DNA from: Clostridia bacterium
GTDB taxonomy: Bacteria > Bacillota > Clostridia > Oscillospirales > Acutalibacteraceae
DNA length: 54,200 nucleotides
Direction: 5' to 3'
Assembly (NCBI GenBank): GCA_017513525.1
Contig: JAFXFC010000026.1
Coordinates: forward strand, 1 to 54,200
Under the pieces are notes generated by a model. The model saw nothing but the letters and a program-made list of their open reading frames with translations, did no database searches and was not told where the DNA came from. The number at the start of each line of letters is the position of its first letter. Positions within the stretch are counted from its first letter, which is position 1. A program made the translations under genes and the position numbers. Of the stretch, positions 1-8,900 are shown in pieces.

Positions 1-15
1 CAAACTCTCTAAAAA
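1..15 (-). rRNA. 16S rRNA, 5' end only (truncated by window edge)
   Basis: Read on the minus strand the window ends in TTTTTAGAGAGTTTG, which matches the start of bacterial 16S rRNA (AGAGTTTG is the beginning of the universal 27F site). Only about 15 bases lie inside the window; the rest of the operon would continue to the left. The leader and tandem promoters to its right support the call. The exact mature 5' end is estimated. Confidence 0.75.
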
Positions 16-225
16 TTGTATTAATCGGTTTTACCCGTATTAACCACTTTTTAAGAACTTGTTAGCTCTTTTCGTCACTCTGACGTTACTAATTCAAGAA
101 ATTTCTTCCCGAATTTACTGTTCACAAGTTTGTACTTGTTATACTCAAATTAATCTTCAAGGGTTCATTTTTTGTCGTTGTTTAATTTTCAAGGTCCGTC
201 TGCCCTCTCTCAAGAGTGCCTTGTG
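16..225 (-). promoter_or_regulatory. rRNA operon leader (pre-16S)
   Basis: Transcribed minus-strand leader between the proximal rRNA promoter and the 16S 5' end. It contains GGACCTTGAAAATTAAACAA (complement of about 177-196), the type of conserved element seen upstream of 16S and 23S genes in Firmicutes, and small inverted repeats (for example CGTCA/TGACG at about 75-87). No protein is encoded here. Confidence 0.65.
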
Positions 226-254
226 ATTATATCACAGCACTTTCTCTTTGTCAA
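226..254 (-). promoter_or_regulatory. rRNA promoter, proximal (P1)
   Basis: On the minus strand TTGACA (complement of 249-254) and TATAAT (complement of 226-231) are separated by exactly 17 bp, with TGTGA directly before the -10. Both hexamers are consensus. Expected start of transcription is near 219, about 200 bases upstream of 16S. Confidence 0.85.
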
Positions 255-340
255 GAGGTTTTTTTGATTTTTTTCGATTTCTTTTTTCGGCTGTTTTCGA
301 GCCGTTCAGAAACCGTTCAGCGCTTTTTTGGCGCTCGGTA

Positions 341-370
341 ATAATATCACAACCGATTGCCGTTTGTCAA
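341..370 (-). promoter_or_regulatory. rRNA promoter, middle (P2)
   Basis: Minus-strand TTGACA (complement of 365-370) and TATTAT (complement of 341-346) with 18 bp between, again with TGTGA before the -10. It is followed downstream by a GCGCC/GGCGC inverted repeat at about 321-335. Confidence 0.75.
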
Positions 371-444
371 GCACTTTTTTAAGTTTTTTTGCACTTTTTT
401 CGGAGGGCTCGTTATCTCGCAACCGCTCTCTTAAGTGCCTGCAT

Positions 445-473
445 ATATTATCACAAGAAAATTCAAATGTCAA
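445..473 (-). promoter_or_regulatory. rRNA promoter, distal (P3)
   Basis: Minus-strand TTGACA (complement of 468-473) and TAATAT (complement of 445-450), 17 bp apart, with the same TGTGA before the -10. AT-rich sequence upstream (474-510) could act as an UP element. Confidence 0.75.
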
Positions 474-512
474 CACTATTTTTAAACTTTTTCGTCATTT
501 TTTACAACGGAA

Positions 513-564
513 CCGGGATGTTCTTGTGCTATCTGCCATATATCGGCAGATGCGAACATCCCGG
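513..564 (-). terminator. Stem-loop between folK and the rRNA promoters
   Basis: CCGGGATGTTC (513-523) pairs with GAACATCCCGG (554-564), and an inner ATCTGCC (531-537) pairs with GGCAGAT (545-551). It lies 28 bases beyond the folK stop codon and separates folate genes from the rRNA promoters. No good U-run follows on either strand, so the terminator or insulator role is inferred. Confidence 0.5.
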
Positions 565-591
565 CACTATATATAGTAATGTATATATGTT

Positions 592-1056
592 TTATATTAT
601 ATATTTATCCTTTAATAATGATATTGCCTCTTCTGCTTTGGTTTTTACTTCGTCTTCAGCAATATCCGTTAACGGAACCAGAACAAAATCTCTTTCATAC
701 ATTCTCGGATGCGGCAATATGAGTTCTTCTGTGTTTCTCTCCTCACCCTCATATAACAATACATCAATATCAATTATACGGGGACCGTTTTTTATTTTTC
801 TTATTCGTCCCATACCCGCTTCTGTTCCGAGACATACACCAAGCAGTACTTCTGGGGATATACTTACTTCAAGTCTTACACAGGCATTAAGAAAATCACT
901 TTGCTCTTCATATCCCCAAGGCTTTGTTTTATATATGCCTGACAGCTTTTTGACAGACACCCCCGGCACACTGTCAAGCGCCTTTACAGCATCCTCAATA
1001 TTCTTTTTACTGTCTCCCATATTAGAGCCCAGTGCTATATATGCAGTTTTACCCAT
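592..1056 (-). CDS. folK: 2-amino-4-hydroxy-6-hydroxymethyldihydropteridine pyrophosphokinase (HPPK)
   Basis: Cytoplasmic folate-synthesis enzyme that transfers pyrophosphate from ATP to 6-hydroxymethyl-7,8-dihydropterin, giving the substrate of dihydropteroate synthase. The 154-residue protein has the usual HPPK length. Visible family motifs are ALGSNMGD at the N-terminus, KNGPRIIDIDVLLY in the middle (metal-binding Asp pair) and LPHPRMYERDFVLVPL after it. Its start lies inside the end of folB (8-base overlap), which indicates translational coupling in a folB-folK operon. folP and folE are not in the window. Confidence 0.95.
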   Translation of the reverse strand: MGKTAYIALGSNMGDSKKNIEDAVKALDSVPGVSVKKLSGIYKTKPWGYEEQSDFLNACVRLEVSISPEVLLGVCLGTEAGMGRIRKIKNGPRIIDIDVLLYEGEERNTEELILPHPRMYERDFVLVPLTDIAEDEVKTKAEEAISLLKDKYII

Positions 1057-1414
1057 TTCTTTTTCTCCTGATTTCTACTGCTACATAATTAAAATCTGCT
1101 CTTATAGGCGCTTCAGGCTTTTTGAGCAATATTTCACTTTCACTTACTTTCGGGAATTCAGCGAATATTGCATCACTTACGACCTGCGCTGCTTTTTCGA
1201 GCAGATCATATTTTTCCGCAGTAAAAACTTCTCTTACCTTTTTTATTATCTTAGCATAGCTTACCGTATCTTCAACATTATCTGTTTCGCACGGTTTTTC
1301 AAGCTCCAGCCATACAGTTATATCGAGCTCAAAATTCTGACCTTTGATTTTTTCCTCTTCATTTACTCCATGATATGCAAAAAGCTTCAGACCCTTTATT
1401 ATAATTTTATCCAT
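1049..1414 (-). CDS. folB: Dihydroneopterin aldolase
   Basis: Cleaves 7,8-dihydroneopterin to 6-hydroxymethyl-dihydropterin and glycolaldehyde, the step before FolK. About 121 residues, normal for the family. The N-terminus DKIIIKGLKLFAYHGVNEEE is the characteristic FolB opening, and KKPEAPIRADFNYVAVEI matches the conserved C-terminal part. An upstream GTG at 1423 is possible, but GAGGTG at 1421-1426 is a good ribosome binding site 6 bases before ATG 1414, so I chose ATG 1414. First gene of the folB-folK pair. A weak minus-strand promoter (TTGATT, 18 bp, TACAAT, 1433-1462) would leave almost no leader. Confidence 0.93.
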   Translation of the reverse strand: MDKIIIKGLKLFAYHGVNEEEKIKGQNFELDITVWLELEKPCETDNVEDTVSYAKIIKKVREVFTAEKYDLLEKAAQVVSDAIFAEFPKVSESEILLKKPEAPIRADFNYVAVEIRRKRNG

Positions 1415-1471
1415 ATCGCTCACCTCTTAAATATTGTAGCACAAGGAGGTATCTTAAATCAACTTAAATTA

Positions 1472-1499
1472 TTGACAGGTTTTTCCAAATATGTATAAT
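1472..1499 (+). promoter_or_regulatory. Promoter of the acyltransferase gene
   Basis: TTGACA at 1472-1477 and TATAAT at 1494-1499, spacer 16 bp, giving a leader of about 80 bases before the ATG at 1588. Both hexamers are consensus. Confidence 0.75.
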
Positions 1500-1587
1500 T
1501 ATAATATAATACATTATATAGTGAGGTGAAGCTGAAAAAAGTATTGATGCATTTTTCAAAAGATTAATAAATCAGGGAGACCGAGAA

Positions 1588-2775
1588 ATGAAAAATAATA
1601 TAAAAAAAGGGGTACTCAGAGGAAAAATTCTTATTTTTACACTGAGAACACTCATAAAAGGCCCCGCTGTAAAAATACTCAGATTTTCGGATATTGAGAA
1701 AAAGATAAAAGAACAGCCTTATCTGATATTCGCAAACCACAGCGATTCCATTGACCCTGCATATATTATAAAAACAACCAAAAGATATGTCCGATTTGTT
1801 ATGAGTGACCATGTAATGAGAATGGGAATTATCGGTAAGCTTTACAATTTTATTGATGCACCCATTATTTTTGAGCGTGAAAAGGGCACAGATGCTTTAT
1901 ATAAGAGTATCGTGGACAATATCAAAGCAGGCGTAAACGTAGCAATGTACCCCGAAGGGGCAATGACGAACACAGGCGAAACAGGATTTATTTCAAAAAG
2001 AAACGCAACGCTTGTTAAGGAATGCGACTGTACTTTTGTAACCTACCGCGGCAAAGGCGGATATCTCAAAAAGCCCCGTTGGGCAAAGAACAGCCGCAAG
2101 GGACCCATTTCGGGTGAAGTGGTTAATGTTTACTCAAGAGATCAGATAAGAGCCATGAGCGAAGAAGAAATATATGATCACATTTTAAAAGATTTATATG
2201 TCAACATCTATGATGAACAAAGAGTTAATCCCAAGGAATATATCACTGAAGACCCTGCTGAGCATGCTGAAATAATTCTCTACGGATGTCCGAAATGCAA
2301 AGAAATCGGATTATTAAGAACTAAAGGTGAAAAGATATTCTGCGATTGCGGCTTTGAAGCAACAATTGACAGCTACGGCTTCTGGCACAGCGAAGATATG
2401 GAATTTGATAATATTGTAGATTGGGACAAATTCCAGAAGCAGCTTCTGAAAGAAATTACATTGAAAAAACAAAACACCCCTGAATCTTTATTCAAGGATG
2501 ACAAACAGACTATTTTTTCCATTTGTAATTCTGAAACAACTCAACTTTCAGAAAACGGCACCGTTCATCTCTACGGCGACAGAGTTGAATTGCTGACAGA
2601 TAAAGAAACCGTCACAATTCCTGTTAATGAAATAAACTCAATAAAAACCTCATCAAAAATGAATCTTCTGCTTGTGACCGAAAAAGGCTATTTTGAAATA
2701 AAAAGCCCATATCCACGTTCCGCAACAAAATATATCGTTGCGATAAGATATTTACAGGGAAAAGAAAACAAATAA
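1588..2775 (+). CDS. PlsC-like lysophospholipid acyltransferase with C-terminal zinc ribbon
   Basis: Predicted acyltransferase of the 1-acyl-glycerol-3-phosphate (PlsC/LPLAT) type, acting at the inner face of the cytoplasmic membrane in phospholipid synthesis. The HX4D catalytic motif is visible as NHSDSID (His51, Asp56) and the acceptor-site motif as MYPEGAMTNTG (about 121-131). At 395 residues it is longer than a plain PlsC. After about residue 230 there is a CPKC...CDCG zinc ribbon (CPKCKEIG, then FCDCGFEA) and a C-terminal part resembling a small PH-like beta domain. Start at ATG 1588 preceded by GGGAG. Acyl acceptor specificity cannot be read from sequence. Confidence 0.85.
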   Translation: MKNNIKKGVLRGKILIFTLRTLIKGPAVKILRFSDIEKKIKEQPYLIFANHSDSIDPAYIIKTTKRYVRFVMSDHVMRMGIIGKLYNFIDAPIIFEREKGTDALYKSIVDNIKAGVNVAMYPEGAMTNTGETGFISKRNATLVKECDCTFVTYRGKGGYLKKPRWAKNSRKGPISGEVVNVYSRDQIRAMSEEEIYDHILKDLYVNIYDEQRVNPKEYITEDPAEHAEIILYGCPKCKEIGLLRTKGEKIFCDCGFEATIDSYGFWHSEDMEFDNIVDWDKFQKQLLKEITLKKQNTPESLFKDDKQTIFSICNSETTQLSENGTVHLYGDRVELLTDKETVTIPVNEINSIKTSSKMNLLLVTEKGYFEIKSPYPRSATKYIVAIRYLQGKENK

Positions 2776-2801
2776 ATCGTAAAAAACCTACTTATGCGTG
2801 G

Positions 2802-2840
2802 ACTGCCCCTGATTGTGCTGTTTGCACAATCAGGGGCAGT
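2802..2840. terminator. Bidirectional terminator between convergent genes
   Basis: A perfect 17-bp stem: ACTGCCCCTGATTGTGC (2802-2818) pairs with its complement at 2824-2840, loop of 5. It lies between the ends of the plus-strand acyltransferase gene and the minus-strand LRR gene. T-rich tracts follow on both strands but are short. Confidence 0.7.
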
Positions 2841-2924
2841 TCAGTTATTTTAGTTCGATCACAGCAGAAGTGTTTTCTGTTGCCCGTTTTTCAACGGATT
2901 TGTTCAGTACAGAAGCACTCTTTT

Positions 2925-5900
2925 TTATTTGATCTTTTTAAGCAGATCACTCAGATTCTCAAGTCCTACCGAAGCACGTAGAATCTGTCTTGCATCAGCT
3001 GCTGTTATTTTACTGTTTTCCATATCTGCATTTGCCGCACTTTCCTGCCAGACAGTCAATTGTTCAAGTCCGACAGATGCCCGAAGTACAGTTCTTGCAT
3101 CTGAAGCTGATACCGTACTGTCGCCATTCGCGTCACCGAAAATAATAACAGTTAAAGTATCTGCAACAGAACCGTTTTTATTGTTAAGAATTATCTTCAT
3201 ACCGCTTGCGAGTTTACCTGTTGTAACAGTTTTATCCGACGCATTAACAATCTTAACTCCTGCGGTCACATTCTTAAGCAGCTCTTCTACAGTAACACCG
3301 GCAGTTGAAAATACATTGTTTTCACCCGTCTTGCTGAGTTTTATCAAGTCGGTTTCATTTACCGTTATTTTTTCAACAGGAAGTTTTGCAATACTACGAC
3401 TTTCAGTTGTTTTGCAAGTACCGCATTTCCTTGTTTCAGTTCCCTCTTTTAATGTTGTGGGAGAAACGGTTACAGTCCATACTCCCCAAGAGTGACCCGT
3501 TGCAGAAAGCGTATTTCCTTTATAAGTATCCGAACAAACGGTACAGGTGAATGTGGTAAAGCCTGACTCAGTGCAAGTGGGAGCCGTCACAATACTATTG
3601 TATGAATGGCTTTTTGCAGAAAGTGCCACACCTGAAGAAAGCTTTTTATCACAGTCTTTGCAATATGTATCACCGCTATAACCGCCTGAGGTACAGGTTG
3701 CAGTGACTGCATTTTTATTTACCGTACCACCGGCATGATTATCAGCATTAATTGTTCCGTATTCAACATGACAGACTTCACAAACAGCCTTTTTGGTGCA
3801 AGTAGCAGTTCCGCCCGAATGTCCGTTTTCCTTAACATAGTCATCTACATAACTGTCATTACAACCTGAGCAGGTGTATGTAGTATAACCTTGTTCTGTA
3901 CAGGTGGCTTTAGTTACCGCTGCTTCATAATCATGTCCCTTTTCATTTACATAATCACCGACATAGCTGTCATTACATACAGAGCAGGTATATGTAGTAT
4001 AACCTTGTTCCGTACAGGTAGCTTCCGTTACCGCTGCTTCATAATTATGTCCCTTTGCATTCACATAATCACCGACATAGCTGTCTTGGCAAACAGAACA
4101 GGTATATGTTGCATAACCTTGCTCCGTACAGGTGGCTTCCGTTGTTTCGGTATTATATGAGTGACCGTTTTCAACAACCCAGCCAGCATTAAATATCTTA
4201 TGACATTCACTGCAAGTGAAGACTGTATATCCCTCTTCAGTACAAGTCGGAGCGATTACATCACCGGCAACGAAATTATGCTTGCAGGCTAAAGCAGTTG
4301 TATAATAAAGCACCTTTGCTTCCGGGAAGCTGTCACCGAATTCAAATGTCAGGGTTTCACTTTCTGCTTTTTTCTGATCAATAAACAATAAATTATCGGA
4401 AGAAAGCAGATCATTGGAAAATTCGTCTTTTACAACAATTATCAGATATTCATTTCCGACAACAGCATTTTCTATTGTAATACTATCACTCTGCACAGGC
4501 ATCGAAGGTATGATGTTATTATTTGAGCGCATCACATATGCTGTCTGAGAAGGCTCCTCAATAAATACAATTTCAGCATTAATAAACGCGTCATTTCCCC
4601 ATTCAAAAGTAATATCATTCCATTGTTCCTGAGTGCCCATATAGTATACTGTTTCAAGTGCGTCGCAATCATAAAATGCATCAAAACCAATATTATTTAC
4701 ACATCCGATCGTGATCTCCCGAAGGTTGTCACATCTAGAAAACGCGGAGTTTCCTATACTATTTACAACACCTTCTATAGTAACCTCCTGAAGGTTGTTG
4801 CAATCATAAAATGCATAACTTCCGATACTTCTCACGTTGCCAAATATGGTTACACTCAACAGACCATCGCAACTATAAAATGCGTCAGAACCAATACTAT
4901 TTACATCACCTTCAATTGTAACTTCCTGAAGGTTGTCGCAACTGGAAAATGCATCATTTCCGATATACTTAACACTGCCTGGTATGGTTATATTTATCAA
5001 TCCGTCACAATCAGAAAAAGCCAAACTACCTATACGCTCAATACTGTCGGGTATATCTATTTCCGTAAGCCAATTACAGTTTGTGAACATATTATCAGGT
5101 ATTGTTTTTACTGATTCACCAAAATTAAATTCAACATAATCAGACTGCCATACTGAAGCCCATGAATAATCAAGGCTTGCATCTACTGCATTCCAATTTA
5201 CTTCAGTAAGATTTGAACAGCCGTAAAATGCATCCATACCGATTTCTCTTACATTTTCCGGAATTGTAATGCTTGTAAGCCCGGTGCAATTGTAAAAAGC
5301 ATAGTCACCAATACGTTCAACACTGTCAGGTATATCTATTTCAGTAAGCCAATTGCAATCCCAGAACATATAATCAGGTATTGTTTTTACCGAATCACCA
5401 AAATTAAATTTAATATTATTATCAAAATGCCATGTAGAAGAATCAATTCTTGCATTTGCTGCATTCCAGTTTACTTCAGTGAGCTTTGAGCAATTATTAA
5501 ATGCACCCCAACCGATTTTTTCTACATTTTCCGGAATTGTAATGCTTGTAAGCTCACTGCAGCCGTCAAATGCATAAGTGGCGATAATTCTGACACCGCT
5601 GCCTATTTTAATCTCAGTAAGTCCTGTGCAATTCTGGAAAGCCGATTCATTTATACACCAAACGGTACTCGGAATGACAATTTCTTCAAGCTTACTGCAT
5701 TCGGCAAGTGCACCATATCCAATATATTCTACACCTTTTGAAATTGTTATATTTTCAAGAGCTGATGCACTCCAAAAAGCATAATCGCCGATTTTCTTCA
5801 CAGAAGAAGGGACTACATATTTCACAAGGTCACTTGCTGCAGGATAACAAATCAACTCTGTCTTGTCCTTATTGAATAAAACTCCGTAGCTATCAACCAA

Positions 5901-8900
5901 AAAATATTTATTCCTTTCATCTACAGTTATCTTTTCAAGTGAACTACAACTTGCAAATGCGAGTGAACCGATTTTTTCAACATTTTCAGAGATATGAATA
6001 CTTTTAAGGGATGAACATAATCCAAAAGCAGCCATTCCGATTTCGGTCACACTGTCAGGAATTATTACTTCTTTGAGGTTAAGACATTCCAAAAATGCAC
6101 CATTCCCGATTTTATTAATACCTGTCTGCACAGTTACATATTCAAGACCCGAACAATAGGCAAATGCAGCATATTCAATTTCGGTAACACCTGAAGGAAT
6201 ATTTATACTTTCAAGTCCCATACAACCAACAAATGCACCATATCCGATTTTTGTAATTTCTGACGGCAAATTAATATGTTTCAGGCTATAGCAGAGATAG
6301 AAAGCCATGCTGGCGATTTCTGTCACAGTTTCAGGCACAGAATATTCAACAACAGCTGATGCCGCGGGGAACTGTAAAATCACAGTACGTTCCTTATTAA
6401 ATAAAGCACCTGCATCATCACTCGAATAAAAATTATTGTTTTCATCAACATCTATGCTTTCAAGCTGCTGACATTCCGAAAAGGCTCCGTCACCGATATA
6501 GCTTACATTTTCACAGATTTTAACATTGGCTATATCGCTTGCTGAAAATGCGAAACTACCTATACTAAGTAAGGAATCAGGCAATTCAACATCACCAATT
6601 CCATTACAGTATGAAAATGCATACTCGCCTATTTCTGTCACACTGTCAGGAATTATAATTTCTGCAAGTTCAGAACAGGATGAAAATGCATAATCACCGA
6701 TTTTTTCAACTTTTTCTCCCATGAAAAGTTCTGATAAATTATAACAGTCTGCAAAAGCATAGTCGCCGATTGATTTCACATTTTTTCCGATGTGTATTTT
6801 TGTTACGCCATACATACCGTATAGCAGATATGCGGGTATCTTTTCTACGCTATCGGAAAAAACAACACTGACACCGCTATTTTCTTCAGAACCAAAAGAA
6901 TAATCACCGTAGAAAGGAGTTGTCTCCGCCGTGAAATCACAGACATTTTCAGCATTCCAGATAATTTCTTCAAGATTCTGTGAAATCGGGAAAGCATCAT
7001 TTCCGATTGTTCTGACATCCTTGCCGACTGTTATTGTACTAGCAGAAACGCAGCCCGAAAAAGCGTTCTCACCGATAGAAATTACACTGTCGGGAATACT
7101 AATACTCAAAATATTGCTACAGTCACCAAAAGTAAAGTCACCGATAGATGTTATTCCATCAGGAATATTGATTTCGTTAAGTCTGTGGCAATATTGAAAT
7201 GCACCTTCTCCTATTATTTTAACACTGTCGGGAATATTTGCAGTTTCAAGATAATAGCAATCTGAAAAAGCATAATCACCGATTACTCTGACACTGTCGG
7301 GAATTATAACAGCGGTAAGATTATGGCAATCATCAAATGCATTGTCTGCAATATTTAAGGTTCCGCTTTTTATCTCACAAGATAAAATCTCCATATTTAC
7401 ATCAATGAGATAATTTCCGACATACAAAACGCCTTCATCATATGTATATCCGATGTCAGAAAATGCCTCCCGTCCGATACCTATAACACCGTCATGAATT
7501 TTTATATCCGTTAATCTGCTGCAATTTCTGAAAGCATATTCATTAATATACAGAACACTTTCAGGAATTGTTACACTTGTAAGCGAATAAGAATCCCTTG
7601 CTGCTTCACTTGCAACACTCACTGTTCCTTCTTTTATTATGAGTTCATCAACATTAGTTGCAACATCTATGAGATGGTTATTAATATATATATTACCGTC
7701 GGTACGGTTTTCTTCATTCATTAAATATGCCGTCTGAGAAAATGCGGAGCTTCCGATATATTTCACACTGTCGGGCAGGCTTATATTATCAAGAAGAGAG
7801 CACTCATAAAAAGCTGTTCCGTCGATTTTTTCCACACCATCCAGAACAGTTAAGCTTTCAAGCGCAGAACAAGAGTAAAATGCACCGTTACCAATGCTTT
7901 TTACACTACCCGGAACAGTAATTTCAGTAAGCCCGTCACAATCATAAAATGCATGTTCTCCGATTTTTGTTATACTGTCGGGGATTATAATTTCAGTAAG
8001 TCCGTCACAATCAGAAAATGCATATGGTGCGATTTCAGTCATACTGTCGGGTAATATAATTTCAGTAAGCCCGTCACAGCCTGCAAATGCGCGTTCACCG
8101 ATTACCTTTATATTGTCGGGAATTATAATCTCCGTAAACCCATCACAATCGGAAAATGCATTTGTGTCGATCTGAGTTACACTGTCGGGAATTATAATTT
8201 CAGCAAGTCCGTCACAATCAGAAAATGCAAATGCACCGATCTGAGTTACACTGTCGGGAATTATAATCTCCGTAAACCCTCTGCAGCCTGCAAATGAGTA
8301 TGCCTCAATTCTTGTTGTACCGTCGGGTACAGAATATGTTTTTTCGCTCTTTCCTGCAGGATATATATGCAGATCATAAGTAATGTCCATCGCTTCACTC
8401 TCAGAATAAGTATAAAGAACTCCGTCAATATCACAATACTCAGAAGAATTTTCTTCACTGACATTTATGCTGTTAAGAGAATAGCAATAAGCAAATGCAG
8501 AAGATGATATCTGCTGAACTGCTTTAGGAATATCAACGCTTTCAATCGAAGAGCAGTATGCAAATGCCCTATCGCCAATATATTCCAGCCATTCGGGAAG
8601 AATAACATTTTTCAGAGAAGAGCAATTTTCAAAAGTTGAGTTTTCAATACTACGAATCTTTTCGGGAATTTCTATGCTTTCAAGAGCTGTACATCCATAA
8701 AAAGCATCGCCTTCAATACTTATAATACTGTCAGGCAAAGAAATATTTTTAAGTGAACTGCAGTTGTAAAATGCGTTGCTTTTTATTCTCATTACACTGC
8801 CCGGAAGGCTGACACTTTCAAGTGCACTCAAGCCCCAAAATGCATCATAGCCGATATTTTTTACACCGTATCTTACAAAAACAGATTTGATTTTTTCAGA

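Noticed and set aside
389..1498. Long plus-strand open frame over the rRNA leader and folB-folK
   Set aside because: It lies antisense to well-supported folB and folK and the rRNA promoters, has no ribosome binding site, and its translation has no recognisable domain.
1500..1575. Tiny plus-strand frame after GAGGTG near 1523
   Set aside because: The possible start gives only a few codons before a stop; it is leader sequence of the acyltransferase gene.
7905..8290. Regular repeats that could be taken for a CRISPR array
   Set aside because: The period is 69 bp with no unique spacers and it encodes 23-residue LRR units in frame.
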